From Slackia sp. ZJ119 (GTDB taxonomy: Bacteria; Actinomycetota; Coriobacteriia; Coriobacteriales; Eggerthellaceae), in contig NZ_JAAKEN010000002.1 of NCBI RefSeq assembly GCF_011039175.1, positions 1 through 64,000 on the forward strand: 64,000 nucleotides of DNA. The letters are read 5' to 3'. Numbering within the stretch: the stretch's first letter is position 1; every line of letters begins with the position of its first letter. Position numbers and translations under genes: made by a program. Below the pieces are notes generated by a model. It did no database searches and was not told the DNA's origin. It worked only from the letters and a program-made list of their open reading frames with translations. Positions 24,929-33,205 of the stretch are shown piece by piece.

Positions 24929-26206
24929 ATGCTGGCTGCGTTCTCCTTCGAACGGGAAGGAGACGCCTCGGTTGGATTGGAGCCCGGATTGGCACAGCAC
25001 GCCGGCAACGCTTCCACGGGCTTTGCAGCGCCCGCCTCTTCAACGCCGACGCTGCCGCCTGCAGGCGCCGCTTCGACATGTTCGCCGCCCGCCGTCGTCG
25101 AACGGCGAGGCGACCTCGACCATGCGCCGCACGAGACGCCGCACGACGCCGACCCCTGGCGCTTGACGGAAAAGCTTCAAGCCGACCAAGCGCTTTCCGA
25201 AGACGAATGGACGACGCTCATAGAAGGCCGCACGCCAAACCTGGCCGATCGCCTGTTCGCACAAGCCCGCGCCGCACGCGACGAGGTCTACGGCCGCACG
25301 GTGTACCTGCGCGGACTTGTCGAGATCACCAGCTGTTGCAAAAACGACTGCCTGTACTGCGGCATCCGAAAAAGCAATCGGCAGGCGCAGCGCTACCGCA
25401 TGGGCCTTGACGAGATCCTCGCATGCTGCGAACAGGGATACGCGCAAGGGCTTCGCACCTTCGTGCTGCAGGGCGGCGAAGACCCGTGGTTCACCCAAGA
25501 CAAAATCGTCGCCATGGTTCGCAGCATTCGCGAGGAACGCCCCGACTGCGCCGTCACGCTTTCCCTGGGCGAATGGCCGCATGACGCCTACGCAGCCTTC
25601 CGCGCCGCCGGCGCCGACCGCTTCTTGCTGCGCCACGAAACCGCCGATGACGACCATTACGCCGCGCTCCACCCCGCGTCGATGAGCCCCAAAAGGCGCA
25701 AGGCCTGCCTGTTTGACCTGCAGCGGCTGGGCTATCAGGTCGGCAGCGGGTTTATGGTGGGCAGCCCCGGCCAAACCGCGCGTCACCTCGCTCGTGACCT
25801 GGCGTTTCTCAAGAAGTTGAACCCGCACATGATCGGCATCGGCCCCTTCGTTCCCCATCGGCACACCGCTTTTCGCGACGAGCCGGCCGGATCGGCAGAC
25901 CTGACGCTTTTTCTCATCGGGTGTTTGCGGCTCATGCTGCCGCGCACGCTCATTCCCGCGACCACGGCGCTGAACAGCGTCGACGCCCAGGGACGCATGC
26001 GGGGCCTGGCCGCCGGGGCCAACGTCTTGATGCCCAACCTCACCCCGCCGCAATACCGCGACAGCTACGATCTGTACGACGGCAAAGCCGCGTCCGGCTT
26101 GGAGGGCGTCGAAAACGTCGCCCGTCTCAAACGGCAGCTGGAGGAAGCGGGCTACCAGGTCCCGTCTGCGCGAGGGGATTCGGCCGTAGAGACCGAACGC
26201 GCCTGA
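24929..26206 (+). CDS. hydE: Radical SAM protein, [FeFe] hydrogenase maturase HydE-like
   Basis: A BioB/HydE-family radical SAM enzyme. The CX3CX2C cluster is in ITSCCKNDCLYCGIRKSN, followed by YRMGLDEILACCEQGY, TFVLQGGEDPWF, FLLRHETADDDHYAALHP and LMPNLTPPQYRDSYDLYDGK; the last is characteristic of HydE rather than BioB, PylB or ThiH. HydE makes a precursor of the hydrogenase H-cluster from S-adenosylmethionine chemistry. The core is about 345 residues; the N-terminus before about residue 75 is low-complexity and the start is uncertain (ATG at 24929 used; a TTG at 25163 is possible, neither has a good ribosome site). No hydF, hydG or hydrogenase is in the window. The last codons lie in a 49-bp direct repeat. 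Confidence 0.82.
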   Translation: MLAAFSFEREGDASVGLEPGLAQHAGNASTGFAAPASSTPTLPPAGAASTCSPPAVVERRGDLDHAPHETPHDADPWRLTEKLQADQALSEDEWTTLIEGRTPNLADRLFAQARAARDEVYGRTVYLRGLVEITSCCKNDCLYCGIRKSNRQAQRYRMGLDEILACCEQGYAQGLRTFVLQGGEDPWFTQDKIVAMVRSIREERPDCAVTLSLGEWPHDAYAAFRAAGADRFLLRHETADDDHYAALHPASMSPKRRKACLFDLQRLGYQVGSGFMVGSPGQTARHLARDLAFLKKLNPHMIGIGPFVPHRHTAFRDEPAGSADLTLFLIGCLRLMLPRTLIPATTALNSVDAQGRMRGLAAGANVLMPNLTPPQYRDSYDLYDGKAASGLEGVENVARLKRQLEEAGYQVPSARGDSAVETERA

Positions 26207-26241
26207 CCGCCGCCGCTTTCGCGACCGGTCTCGCGCCCTGC
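26193..26241. repeat. 49-bp direct repeat, left copy
   Basis: Identical over 49 bases to 27647-27695 (begins ccgaacgcgcctgaccgccg). This copy covers the last four codons and stop of hydE. The two copies bracket the DUF4143 ATPase gene, 1,454 bases apart, like the duplicated ends of an insertion. Confidence 0.85.
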
Positions 26242-26264
26242 CCTGCCGGCCGCCTTCCAAACGC

Positions 26265-27488
26265 CTACACCATCCAAGCCGGCACGATGAAGCAGCCTCC
26301 GTCCAAAGCGCCCACCGCCTGTTTCATGCACACGACGGCGCCGGCGCCCCGCCCTAGCGTCGATTTGTCCAACACGGAAAACGCTTTCGCTGCGCCGAGC
26401 GTCGGATTCGCAGCCTTCTTTATCTCTATCGGATACAACATGCCATCGCGCTCGATCACCAAATCGATCTCTTTCGCATCGCGGTCGCGATAGAACCACA
26501 GCACGGCCCGGTCGTCGGAATTGTTCAGCGTCTTCACCAATTCCGCCACCACGTAGTTCTCGAAGATCGCCCCATTGAGCGCACCCATCTCCAACGATTC
26601 CGGAGAGCTCCATCGTCCAAGCCATGCCGCCAGCCCCGTATCGGTAAAGTAGAGCTTGGGCGTCTTGATCGCACGCTTCACGGCGTTGTTCGAATACGGC
26701 TGCAGCAAAAACACGATGTCAGAGCGCTGCAAAATCCCCAGCCATTCCTCAACCTTGGCCCGCGAAACGCCCACGTCCCTCGCCAGCGACTCAATGTTGA
26801 GAAGCTGCCCCACCTGCGCAGCTGCCGCAGCCATGAACCGCGCGAACTTCACGGCATCGGCCGCGCTGTCCATTTCACGCACGTCGCGCTCAATATAGGT
26901 CTGCTGAAAGCTGCGATAGAAATGGTCGACGCTTTTCACCTTGCCGCTTGCAACCGCCGGCATGAAGCCGCGAAAGATACGGCGAAAAACCTCAGGCAGC
27001 TCGGCCGGCTCATAGCTTTCCTGGCGCTGCCGCAGCGACGCAAGGTCCAGCCGAAAAGGCTCGACCGCACCGGTTCCGTACATTTCGTGCTGCGAGAGCG
27101 GCAGCAAGCGCAAGACGCCGGCCCGACCCGCCAACGACTCCCCAGCCAGCTTCATGAGCGAAAACGGCTGCGAGCCCGTCAACCACACGGCACCAAGGTC
27201 ATCGGGGTGCTCGTCGGCATATATCTTCAGATAAGAAAACAGCTCGGGCGCATATTGAACTTCGTCAATGAGCACCGGAGGCGGGTTCAGCTGCAGAAAA
27301 AGTTCGGGGTCGCGCTGCGCCAAATCCCGATTCTGAAAGTCGTCGAGCGTGACCACGCCACGTTTTTCTCCCATGAGGTGGCGAAGCATCGTCGACTTGC
27401 CGCATTGGCGCATGCCAGTGACCAGCACCAGAGGGAACTCGTCGCAAAAAGCCAGGAACTCGGATTCTATATCGCGCGTGATGTACAT
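26265..27488 (-). CDS. AAA family ATPase with DUF4143 domain
   Basis: A 407-residue protein of the AAA_14/DUF4143 type. It has Walker A in VLVTGMRQCGKSTMLRHL, Walker B in PVLIDEVQYAPELFSYL, a sensor region WLTGSQPFSLMK, a wHTH-like middle (IESLARDVGVSRAKVEEWLGIL) and the C-terminal DUF4143 nuclease-like part with NAIFENYVVAELVK and KEIDLVIERDGMLYPIEIKKA; the E/D...EIKK pattern resembles PD-(D/E)XK folds. The family is common, mobile and of unknown function. The start at 27488 (MYITRDIESEF) follows GGAGCA. The gene is isolated between two perfect 49-bp direct repeats, which suggests that it was gained as a cassette. Confidence 0.85.
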   Translation of the reverse strand: MYITRDIESEFLAFCDEFPLVLVTGMRQCGKSTMLRHLMGEKRGVVTLDDFQNRDLAQRDPELFLQLNPPPVLIDEVQYAPELFSYLKIYADEHPDDLGAVWLTGSQPFSLMKLAGESLAGRAGVLRLLPLSQHEMYGTGAVEPFRLDLASLRQRQESYEPAELPEVFRRIFRGFMPAVASGKVKSVDHFYRSFQQTYIERDVREMDSAADAVKFARFMAAAAAQVGQLLNIESLARDVGVSRAKVEEWLGILQRSDIVFLLQPYSNNAVKRAIKTPKLYFTDTGLAAWLGRWSSPESLEMGALNGAIFENYVVAELVKTLNNSDDRAVLWFYRDRDAKEIDLVIERDGMLYPIEIKKAANPTLGAAKAFSVLDKSTLGRGAGAVVCMKQAVGALDGGCFIVPAWMV

Positions 27489-27646
27489 TGCTCCAGCCTT
27501 TCTGACAACCATGAAAATCGTCGTCCATCAGCTCTTTCGGCAGATTTTATCATATCAATGAAATTAGCCGAAACTTCATGAAGCCCCTGCCGTTCGCACC
27601 CGTCCGGAAGCGCCGCCGCCAACCTGCACGCGCCCGCCGCGCCGGG

Positions 27647-27695
27647 CCGAACGCGCCTGACCGCCGCCGCTTTCGCGACCGGTCTCGCGCCCTGC
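27647..27695. repeat. 49-bp direct repeat, right copy
   Basis: An exact copy of 26193-26241, which includes hydE's terminal codons, placed between the ATPase gene and the EFR1 gene. Its context has no reading frame, so this is the duplicated rather than the original copy. Confidence 0.85.
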
Positions 27696-27725
27696 TCGCG
27701 TCTGCCGCTCTGCTCGCACCTGCCG

Positions 27726-28499
27726 CTATTCGTGCAACAGGTCTTCTGCCGTGACGTCCGGGTGGTGGTACTGGAAGCGCTTGTCCTTCAAAAACGGCAC
27801 CTTCAGGCGCGTGGCCTGCTCCGGACACCAATGCAGGCACGCATAGCAGGCTGCGCACACGTCCCCGTGCACGGCCCGCCCGTCGACCATGTCGATGTTG
27901 CAGGTGGGGCACAGCCGACCGCACAAGCCGCAGCCCGTGCAGGCGTCGGTGATTTCAAAGCCCTTCATATAGGTGAGCCGCCGCAGCGAATGGGTGCCGT
28001 AAAAATACGACGACTCGACGAAGTCCTCCGGCGGCAGCGCGGCACGCGAGCGCCAGGTGCACGTCTCGCGCTTGACGGCGTCGGCCACGACCGCCACCGC
28101 GACCGGCGCGGCCGCAAGGCGCTCTTCGTTTTCCTCCTTCGTGCTGACCAGGCAATTTCCCGGCATCTGCACGTCATAGCCCGCATGCAGCCGCCCTCCC
28201 GCCTGCTGCAGCACCATGTCCATGGACGTGAACGCCTGCCCCGATTTGCCATGGCTGCTCGTCATGACGGCGTAGCAAAACCGCGGATGCGTCAGCTCCA
28301 AATTCTCAAGCACGCGTTTGACCAGCCACGGAACGTCATTCATGTAGGTGGGCATGACGAAGCCGACGACCTCGTCGTCGCAGCGCCAGAGATCTTCGTC
28401 CCAATAGTCGACCAGGCTCGCCACCTCGTCGCCAAGCTTGTGCGCCAGCGTTCGCGCCACCCAAAGCGAGTTCCCCGTTCCGCTGAAGTAGAAGACCAT
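27726..28499 (-). CDS. EFR1 family flavodoxin-ferredoxin fusion
   Basis: A 257-residue redox protein. Residues 1-150 are a flavodoxin-like domain (VFYFSGTGNSLWVARTLA, the FMN phosphate loop; FVMPTYMNDVPWLVKRVL). Near the C-terminus are two [4Fe-4S] motifs, CTGCGLCGRLCP and CAACYACLHWCP. EFR1 proteins transfer electrons in anaerobes; the partner enzyme cannot be read. The ATG at 28499 follows GAAAGG and starts right at the flavodoxin strand. It is convergent to nothing and its 3' side borders the direct repeat that flanks the ATPase gene, so hydE and EFR1 were probably neighbours before that insertion. Confidence 0.88.
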   Translation of the reverse strand: MVFYFSGTGNSLWVARTLAHKLGDEVASLVDYWDEDLWRCDDEVVGFVMPTYMNDVPWLVKRVLENLELTHPRFCYAVMTSSHGKSGQAFTSMDMVLQQAGGRLHAGYDVQMPGNCLVSTKEENEERLAAAPVAVAVVADAVKRETCTWRSRAALPPEDFVESSYFYGTHSLRRLTYMKGFEITDACTGCGLCGRLCPTCNIDMVDGRAVHGDVCAACYACLHWCPEQATRLKVPFLKDKRFQYHHPDVTAEDLLHE

Positions 28500-28730
28500 G
28501 ATGCCTCGCGCCCTTTCGCATCGAAGGCGCCTCCCAGGCAGCCTCGCCAGACCTGTCTCGTCTTGAATTCTCATTATGGCGCATGAGAACGCCTTTGCGA
28601 AAGGCCTTGGATCGATGCCGATCATTAGCACACGAAAGCAGGGGCGTTCGCGGTTGCGAGCTGCGGGAAACGCAGAAAACAAAACGCCGCAGAGACAAAG
28701 CCCCACAGCGCGGATCGTGCTTGATTGGAA

Positions 28731-28804
28731 TGGCTGGGGTACCAGGATTCGAACCTAGATAGCTGGTACCAAAAACCAGAGTCCTGCCGTTGGACGATAC
28801 CCCA
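28731..28804 (-). tRNA. tRNA-Gln (UUG)
   Basis: Minus-strand cloverleaf with acceptor TGGGGTA/TACCCCA, D-stem GTCC/GGAC, anticodon stem CTGGT/ACCAG with loop TTTTGGT (anticodon TTG), T-arm GGTTCGAATCC, discriminator G and an encoded CCA. Confidence 0.95.
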
Positions 28805-28878
28805 GCGTATGAAAGCAGAAGAATGATACCTGTTCGCACGCGCCTTGGCAACGGGGCACAGAAGAAAGACGGAAAATA

Positions 28879-29523
28879 TCACTCCGCCTGTTTGGCGTCC
28901 GTGCGCCCTTCGGCAGGCCTTTTCGCTCCGCCCGCGTCGGCGCCCGTCGGCTCTCCGACGGGCGTTTTCAGCTCTTTCCCCAGTTCAGCGGCAAGCTGTG
29001 GCAGCAGGTCGGCCATGGTGGCGTCGATGTTTCGCTTCTTCAGCTGGCATTCCCATATCACGTGCACGCGCCATCCGACGTCTTCAAGCTCGCGCAGCGT
29101 CCGTTCGTCGCGTTCGACGTTGCGGTCGAACTTCACCACCCAATACTCGATATGGCTTTTCGGCATCGACGGCTTGCAATGCGGGCATCGGTGCCAAAAA
29201 CATCCCTGCACGAACAGCGCCACCCGTTTGCCCGGCCACGCGACGTCGGGCTTCCCCGGCACCTTGTTCCAGTGGATGCGATACCCCGTCAGACCCGCTT
29301 CGCGCAAACGCTGCCTGACCAGCAGCTCCGGCTTCGTGTTCTTGCCCTTGTTGCCCTGCATGCTCTTGCGCACCGCCGCCGAGCTTGCCGCCGGCGCCCG
29401 CAGGCTCGCGCCCGAAGACGTGCCGCCCTCGCCGTCTGACGCGCCCGCGCCGCCCGAATCCGAAGCCTTGGCCGCCTGCGCCTCTTCGTCCGACGGCATC
29501 ACGAATGTATCGCTTTCTGCCAT
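28879..29523 (-). CDS. vsr: Very short patch repair (Vsr-type) endonuclease
   Basis: A 214-residue protein whose core (about 52-170) matches the Vsr mismatch endonuclease: MQGNKGKNTKPELLVRQRL, RIHWNKVPGKPDVAWPGKRV, VALFVQGCFWHRCPHC (zinc-site Cys/His) and VGWRVHVIWECQL. Vsr nicks next to T:G mismatches that arise by deamination of 5-methylcytosine made by a partner methylase. Here no cytosine methylase gene is nearby. The N-terminal 50 and C-terminal 35 residues are low-complexity extensions not needed for the fold. The gene lies between tRNA-Gln and a divergent serine hydrolase. Confidence 0.9.
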   Translation of the reverse strand: MAESDTFVMPSDEEAQAAKASDSGGAGASDGEGGTSSGASLRAPAASSAAVRKSMQGNKGKNTKPELLVRQRLREAGLTGYRIHWNKVPGKPDVAWPGKRVALFVQGCFWHRCPHCKPSMPKSHIEYWVVKFDRNVERDERTLRELEDVGWRVHVIWECQLKKRNIDATMADLLPQLAAELGKELKTPVGEPTGADAGGAKRPAEGRTDAKQAE

Positions 29524-29616
29524 AAAAAAGCAGGCCTTTCTCTAGTCGTATCAGCATTTTTCCGACAATCACTCGTGATATGATACTGCCCGTATTCGAA
29601 GAATAGGGAGCTGAAA

Positions 29617-31194
29617 ATGACAAGTCTTGCCCTTTCAAGCCGCGAAGACGCGCACCTTTCGTCCAAAGCGACCGCCTGTGCCGCAACCTGCGCCGTCCCG
29701 ACTGCTGCAACGCGCCTTCCGCCCGAACCGGGTGCAGCCAAGGCGGGCCGCCCTGCTGCAAAATCCGCAGCCCTGCCTTTGCCCGCACGAAGCCTCGCGG
29801 CGCTGTTTTTGGCCTGCGCCGTCGCGCTGACCTTGGCGTTCTGCCTTTCTGCGACAACGGCTCCGGCCGCTTACGCCGCCGATGCGCCCGCCCAGGGCTG
29901 GGTCAAACAGGGCGGCGACTGGCAGTACCGCGTCAATGCGAAGCCGTTGCACGACCAGTGGAAGCGCATCGACGGCACGTGGTACTACTTCAAGTCGAAC
30001 GCCGACATGGCCTGCGGCTGGCAGCTGGTGGGCGACGACTGGTACCACTTCGCAAACGACGGCGCCATGCAGACCGGCTGGCTGAAGAAGGGCGGGCGCT
30101 GGTACTACCTCACGTCTTCGGGCGCCATGAAAACCGGGTGGCTGAAAGACGGCGGCGTCTGGTACTACCTGAAGGAGAGCGGCAAGATGGCCACCGGCTG
30201 GGTGCAGGTCGGCGACGACTGGTACCACTGCGCTGGCGACGGCGCCATGCAGACCGGCTGGCTGAAGAAGGGCGGGCGCTGGTATTTCCTGACGCCCTCG
30301 GGCGCCATGAAGACGGGTTGGCTGAAGAACGGCGGCTGGTGGTACTACCTGAAAGAGAGCGGCGCCATGCAGGTCGGCTGGGCCGAGATCGACGGCGAGC
30401 AGCACCGCTTCAACGATCACGGGCAGTACATGCCAACGCTGGGGCTCAACAAGCTGAAGAAGGCCGTCGGCAGCGTGCCGAACCAGTGGTACGTGACGGT
30501 GCAAGGCGCCCCGCTTTCGACCAAGACGATCGACAAGCTCAACAACGACATGCTGCGGTTCTGGAACCACGGCCACGACGTGGGATTCGTGCTGGTCGAC
30601 ACCTCGACCGGCGCCACCATCTCGGGCAACCCGTACCGCAACTTCCAAGCCGCCAGCACCATCAAAGGCCCGTATTGCTGCGCGGTCACGTATTCGTACC
30701 CAAACAAGGCGTGGAAAAACCGCAAGCCCATTTCCGACGCCGTCATCTGGTCCATCAACGAGCAGTACCAGGCCGTGCGCAACACGTTCGGCGGCTCTCC
30801 GATGAAAACGTACATGAAGCAGGCCGGCGTCAACCACTTCTCGCCCAACAGCGTGTGGGTGTCTCGCATGCGTCCGGTCGACCTGGCGAAACTGTGGGTG
30901 CGCAACTACGAGTTCTTCGGCGAGCGCGAAAAAGGCGCTTCGTGGCTGCAAGAGTACTTCCTGCGGTCGAACTACACGTTTTTGCGCGAGAACCTGGCAA
31001 GCCGCCATCCGGTGTTCTCCAAGCCCGGCTGGATCGGCGGCGTCAGCCACAACGACGCAGGCATCATCATGGCCGACGACCATCCCTACGTCGTGGCGAT
31101 CATGTCGAGCTGCGACCCGTATGCCTGCCACTGCCTGGGCAAACTGGCACGCGACCTGGATTCGGCGCACAGCGAAATGATCCGCAACCTGTAA
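29617..31194 (+). CDS. Secreted serine hydrolase (beta-lactamase-like) with cell-wall-binding repeats
   Basis: A 525-residue exported protein. A long N-terminal region ends in a hydrophobic signal segment (ALFLACAVALTLAFCLSAT, about 60-80) with cleavage near AYAAD. About 90-270 is eight GW/WYYL repeats of the cell-wall-binding type; two 120-base DNA blocks in them are almost identical. About 280-525 is a serine hydrolase related to class A beta-lactamases and penicillin-binding enzymes, with the SxxK motif in QAASTIKGPYC. It probably acts on peptidoglycan or a related substrate at the wall. GGGAG lies 6 bases before the ATG. An intrinsic terminator follows at 31240. Confidence 0.85.
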   Translation: MTSLALSSREDAHLSSKATACAATCAVPTAATRLPPEPGAAKAGRPAAKSAALPLPARSLAALFLACAVALTLAFCLSATTAPAAYAADAPAQGWVKQGGDWQYRVNAKPLHDQWKRIDGTWYYFKSNADMACGWQLVGDDWYHFANDGAMQTGWLKKGGRWYYLTSSGAMKTGWLKDGGVWYYLKESGKMATGWVQVGDDWYHCAGDGAMQTGWLKKGGRWYFLTPSGAMKTGWLKNGGWWYYLKESGAMQVGWAEIDGEQHRFNDHGQYMPTLGLNKLKKAVGSVPNQWYVTVQGAPLSTKTIDKLNNDMLRFWNHGHDVGFVLVDTSTGATISGNPYRNFQAASTIKGPYCCAVTYSYPNKAWKNRKPISDAVIWSINEQYQAVRNTFGGSPMKTYMKQAGVNHFSPNSVWVSRMRPVDLAKLWVRNYEFFGEREKGASWLQEYFLRSNYTFLRENLASRHPVFSKPGWIGGVSHNDAGIIMADDHPYVVAIMSSCDPYACHCLGKLARDLDSAHSEMIRNL

Positions 31195-31239
31195 GGCGAA
31201 CGCCGCGCGAGCGGACGCCAAGCGCACCGGCAATCGACA

Positions 31240-31276
31240 GAAGCGCCGCCCGACGGAAAGCATCGGGCGGCGCTTC
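31240..31276. terminator. Bidirectional intrinsic terminator
   Basis: A perfect 14-bp stem, gaagcgccgcccga at 31240-31253 with 31263-31276, 9-base loop, followed by gtttcgtt. It separates the convergent serine hydrolase gene and pgi. Confidence 0.8.
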
Positions 31277-31426
31277 GTTTCGTTAGGAGACGTTCGCGGT
31301 GCAAGAACCTGGGCTAATGCTTGGGCTAATGCTGACCGGTTTCGTCAACTTTACGCGCGTGTTGGGCGGCGCAGGCCGGTGCGCGTGCACAGGGCCCCGC
31401 CACCTGCCGCCTTGCCCTGCGCGACC

Positions 31427-33145
31427 TTACTCGGTCACGCCCATTTCGCGAGCGATGATCGCTGCGGCGACCGCCGTGCACACCAGCTGCGCCAGCATGC
31501 GCAGCGTAACGCTCGCGTTGTCCGGCAGATGCAGGTGCACCACGCGGCGACCGCGGTCCTGAAGCGCCAGAAAATCGCCCGTGGCTTGGGACTTTGCCAG
31601 CGTGCCAAGCGAGTCTGCCTCGGCCGGCAGCGCAATGTCTTCCGCTTCGTCGGCCGACAGCACCAGCACGACGCCGTTGTTCTTGCCGCCCTTCTGCAGC
31701 TGCCCGGTCGAATGCAGGTATCGCGGCCCGATCTCCACGCATGACGCCACGCCCAGCACCTCGGCAATGTCGTGGCGCATCTTTTCCATGGCGTTCAGGC
31801 GGTCTTCGCCCACAAACGGCAGAAACGCGTCGATGGCCACATAGTCGCCCGGCTCGACCGACGACAGCAGCGCCACAAGCGAGTCGCGCACCGACGCGCA
31901 GTCCGCGAACTGGGACGACTGACGCACCTCGATGACGCCCGGACGCGCACCGTCGAAGGCCGGCTCCGTGTAGGCGGGCTCAGGCGCCCCGTCGCGCAGC
32001 ACGTCCAGCACGAGCGCCTTCGCAAGCGCCACGTCGGGCTGGTCGAAGGGACACACCTGCATGAGATGCCCCGTCATGGCCACGGCGTATTCCCACATGA
32101 TAAAGTGTTCGGCCAGGTCATACACCGATTCGAAGCGGTAGTCGCGACGCGGCACGGCCCCGTCGATGCAGCTGAGGCCTTCTTGGAAGTCGGCACGGTC
32201 GTCCTCGTAGGTCACGGGCGTGTCGTAGACCACCACGGTGCCGTCGCCGCGGTCGCACGACAGCAGCAGCGGGTCGGACTCGATCATCGGCAGAATGCCC
32301 TGCCCGTGCTTGCCGACCGATTCGGCCACAAGCTGCTCGATCCACGGACACAGCATGCGCCCCTCGGGCGGCGCCAGGTACAGCAGCTTGTCGCGGCCTT
32401 CAACGTAGGCGTCGTAGAGGAACGCGGCCAGGTCAAGCGCCGGATTGTCGGCCGAATCCTCGGCGCAGCGACGCTCGGCCTCGGCCGCACGGTCGACGAA
32501 GCGCTGCACGTCGATGCCGATGAGCGCCGCCGTCACCAGGCCGAACACCGAAAGCGCCGAATAGCGCCCGCCGACGGTCGGCTCGCCCGAGAAGATGGCT
32601 CGCCACCCTTCCGACGTCGCCTGCGCCTCCAAGGCAGAGCCGGGATCGGTGATGGCCACCAGCCGCGAAAGCGTCGCTTCCGCGCCCAGCGCCTCTTCCA
32701 GATGCCTGCGCACGACGCCGAACAGCAGCCGCGGCTCGATGGTGCCGCCGCTCTTCGACGCGATGATCGCCAGCGTCGCAGCCGGATCGATGGACGCGAA
32801 CAGCTCGCGCACGCACACCGGCGAGTCGGAGTCGAGCGTATGGAAGGCCACGCGGTTGTCGCAGCCGATGCCGATCTGGTTGAAAGCGCTGATGGTCGCC
32901 GGCGCCTGGAACGACCCGCCCTGGCTGACGAGTATGACGTGGCGTATGCCCTGCTCAACCGCTTCATCGGCGAACGCCTGAATGCTGGCGACGGAACACG
33001 GAGGCTCGCTTGCCAGCGTCGTCCATCCCATGAAGTTCTCGGCGCACGCCTGCGCTTCCTCGGAAAACGCGTACAGCGCAGCGTCTTTGGCGCGCACGCG
33101 ACTGGCAACGCGTTGGCTCACGAGGGTCTCGACTGTGTTGGACAT
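31427..33145 (-). CDS. pgi: Glucose-6-phosphate isomerase
   Basis: A 572-residue SIS-fold isomerase that interconverts glucose 6-phosphate and fructose 6-phosphate. Sugar-phosphate loop residues are in VILVSQGGSFQAPATI and LAIIASKSGGTIEPRLLF (the SKSGGT signature), and the family region PTVGGRYSALSVFGLVTAAL is intact. The C-terminal part (CVEIGPRYLHSTGQLQKGGKNNGV) is the variant form known from long Pgi proteins of actinobacteria that can be fused to transaldolase. Last gene of the glycogen operon, 60 bases after the GH13-MalQ gene, so glucose 1-phosphate released by GlgP can feed into glycolysis. GGAGAGCC precedes the ATG. Confidence 0.92.
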   Translation of the reverse strand: MSNTVETLVSQRVASRVRAKDAALYAFSEEAQACAENFMGWTTLASEPPCSVASIQAFADEAVEQGIRHVILVSQGGSFQAPATISAFNQIGIGCDNRVAFHTLDSDSPVCVRELFASIDPAATLAIIASKSGGTIEPRLLFGVVRRHLEEALGAEATLSRLVAITDPGSALEAQATSEGWRAIFSGEPTVGGRYSALSVFGLVTAALIGIDVQRFVDRAAEAERRCAEDSADNPALDLAAFLYDAYVEGRDKLLYLAPPEGRMLCPWIEQLVAESVGKHGQGILPMIESDPLLLSCDRGDGTVVVYDTPVTYEDDRADFQEGLSCIDGAVPRRDYRFESVYDLAEHFIMWEYAVAMTGHLMQVCPFDQPDVALAKALVLDVLRDGAPEPAYTEPAFDGARPGVIEVRQSSQFADCASVRDSLVALLSSVEPGDYVAIDAFLPFVGEDRLNAMEKMRHDIAEVLGVASCVEIGPRYLHSTGQLQKGGKNNGVVLVLSADEAEDIALPAEADSLGTLAKSQATGDFLALQDRGRRVVHLHLPDNASVTLRMLAQLVCTAVAAAIIAREMGVTE

Positions 33146-33205
33146 GATGGCTCTCCTTGCTTGGAACGGTTATTCATCGCCCTGGTCAGGCGAAAACATC
33201 TCTCG

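Noticed and set aside
24929-26206. Biotin synthase or ThiH instead of HydE
   Set aside because: The LMPNLTPPQYRDSYDLYDGK-type end and cluster context match HydE; no biotin or thiamine genes are nearby.
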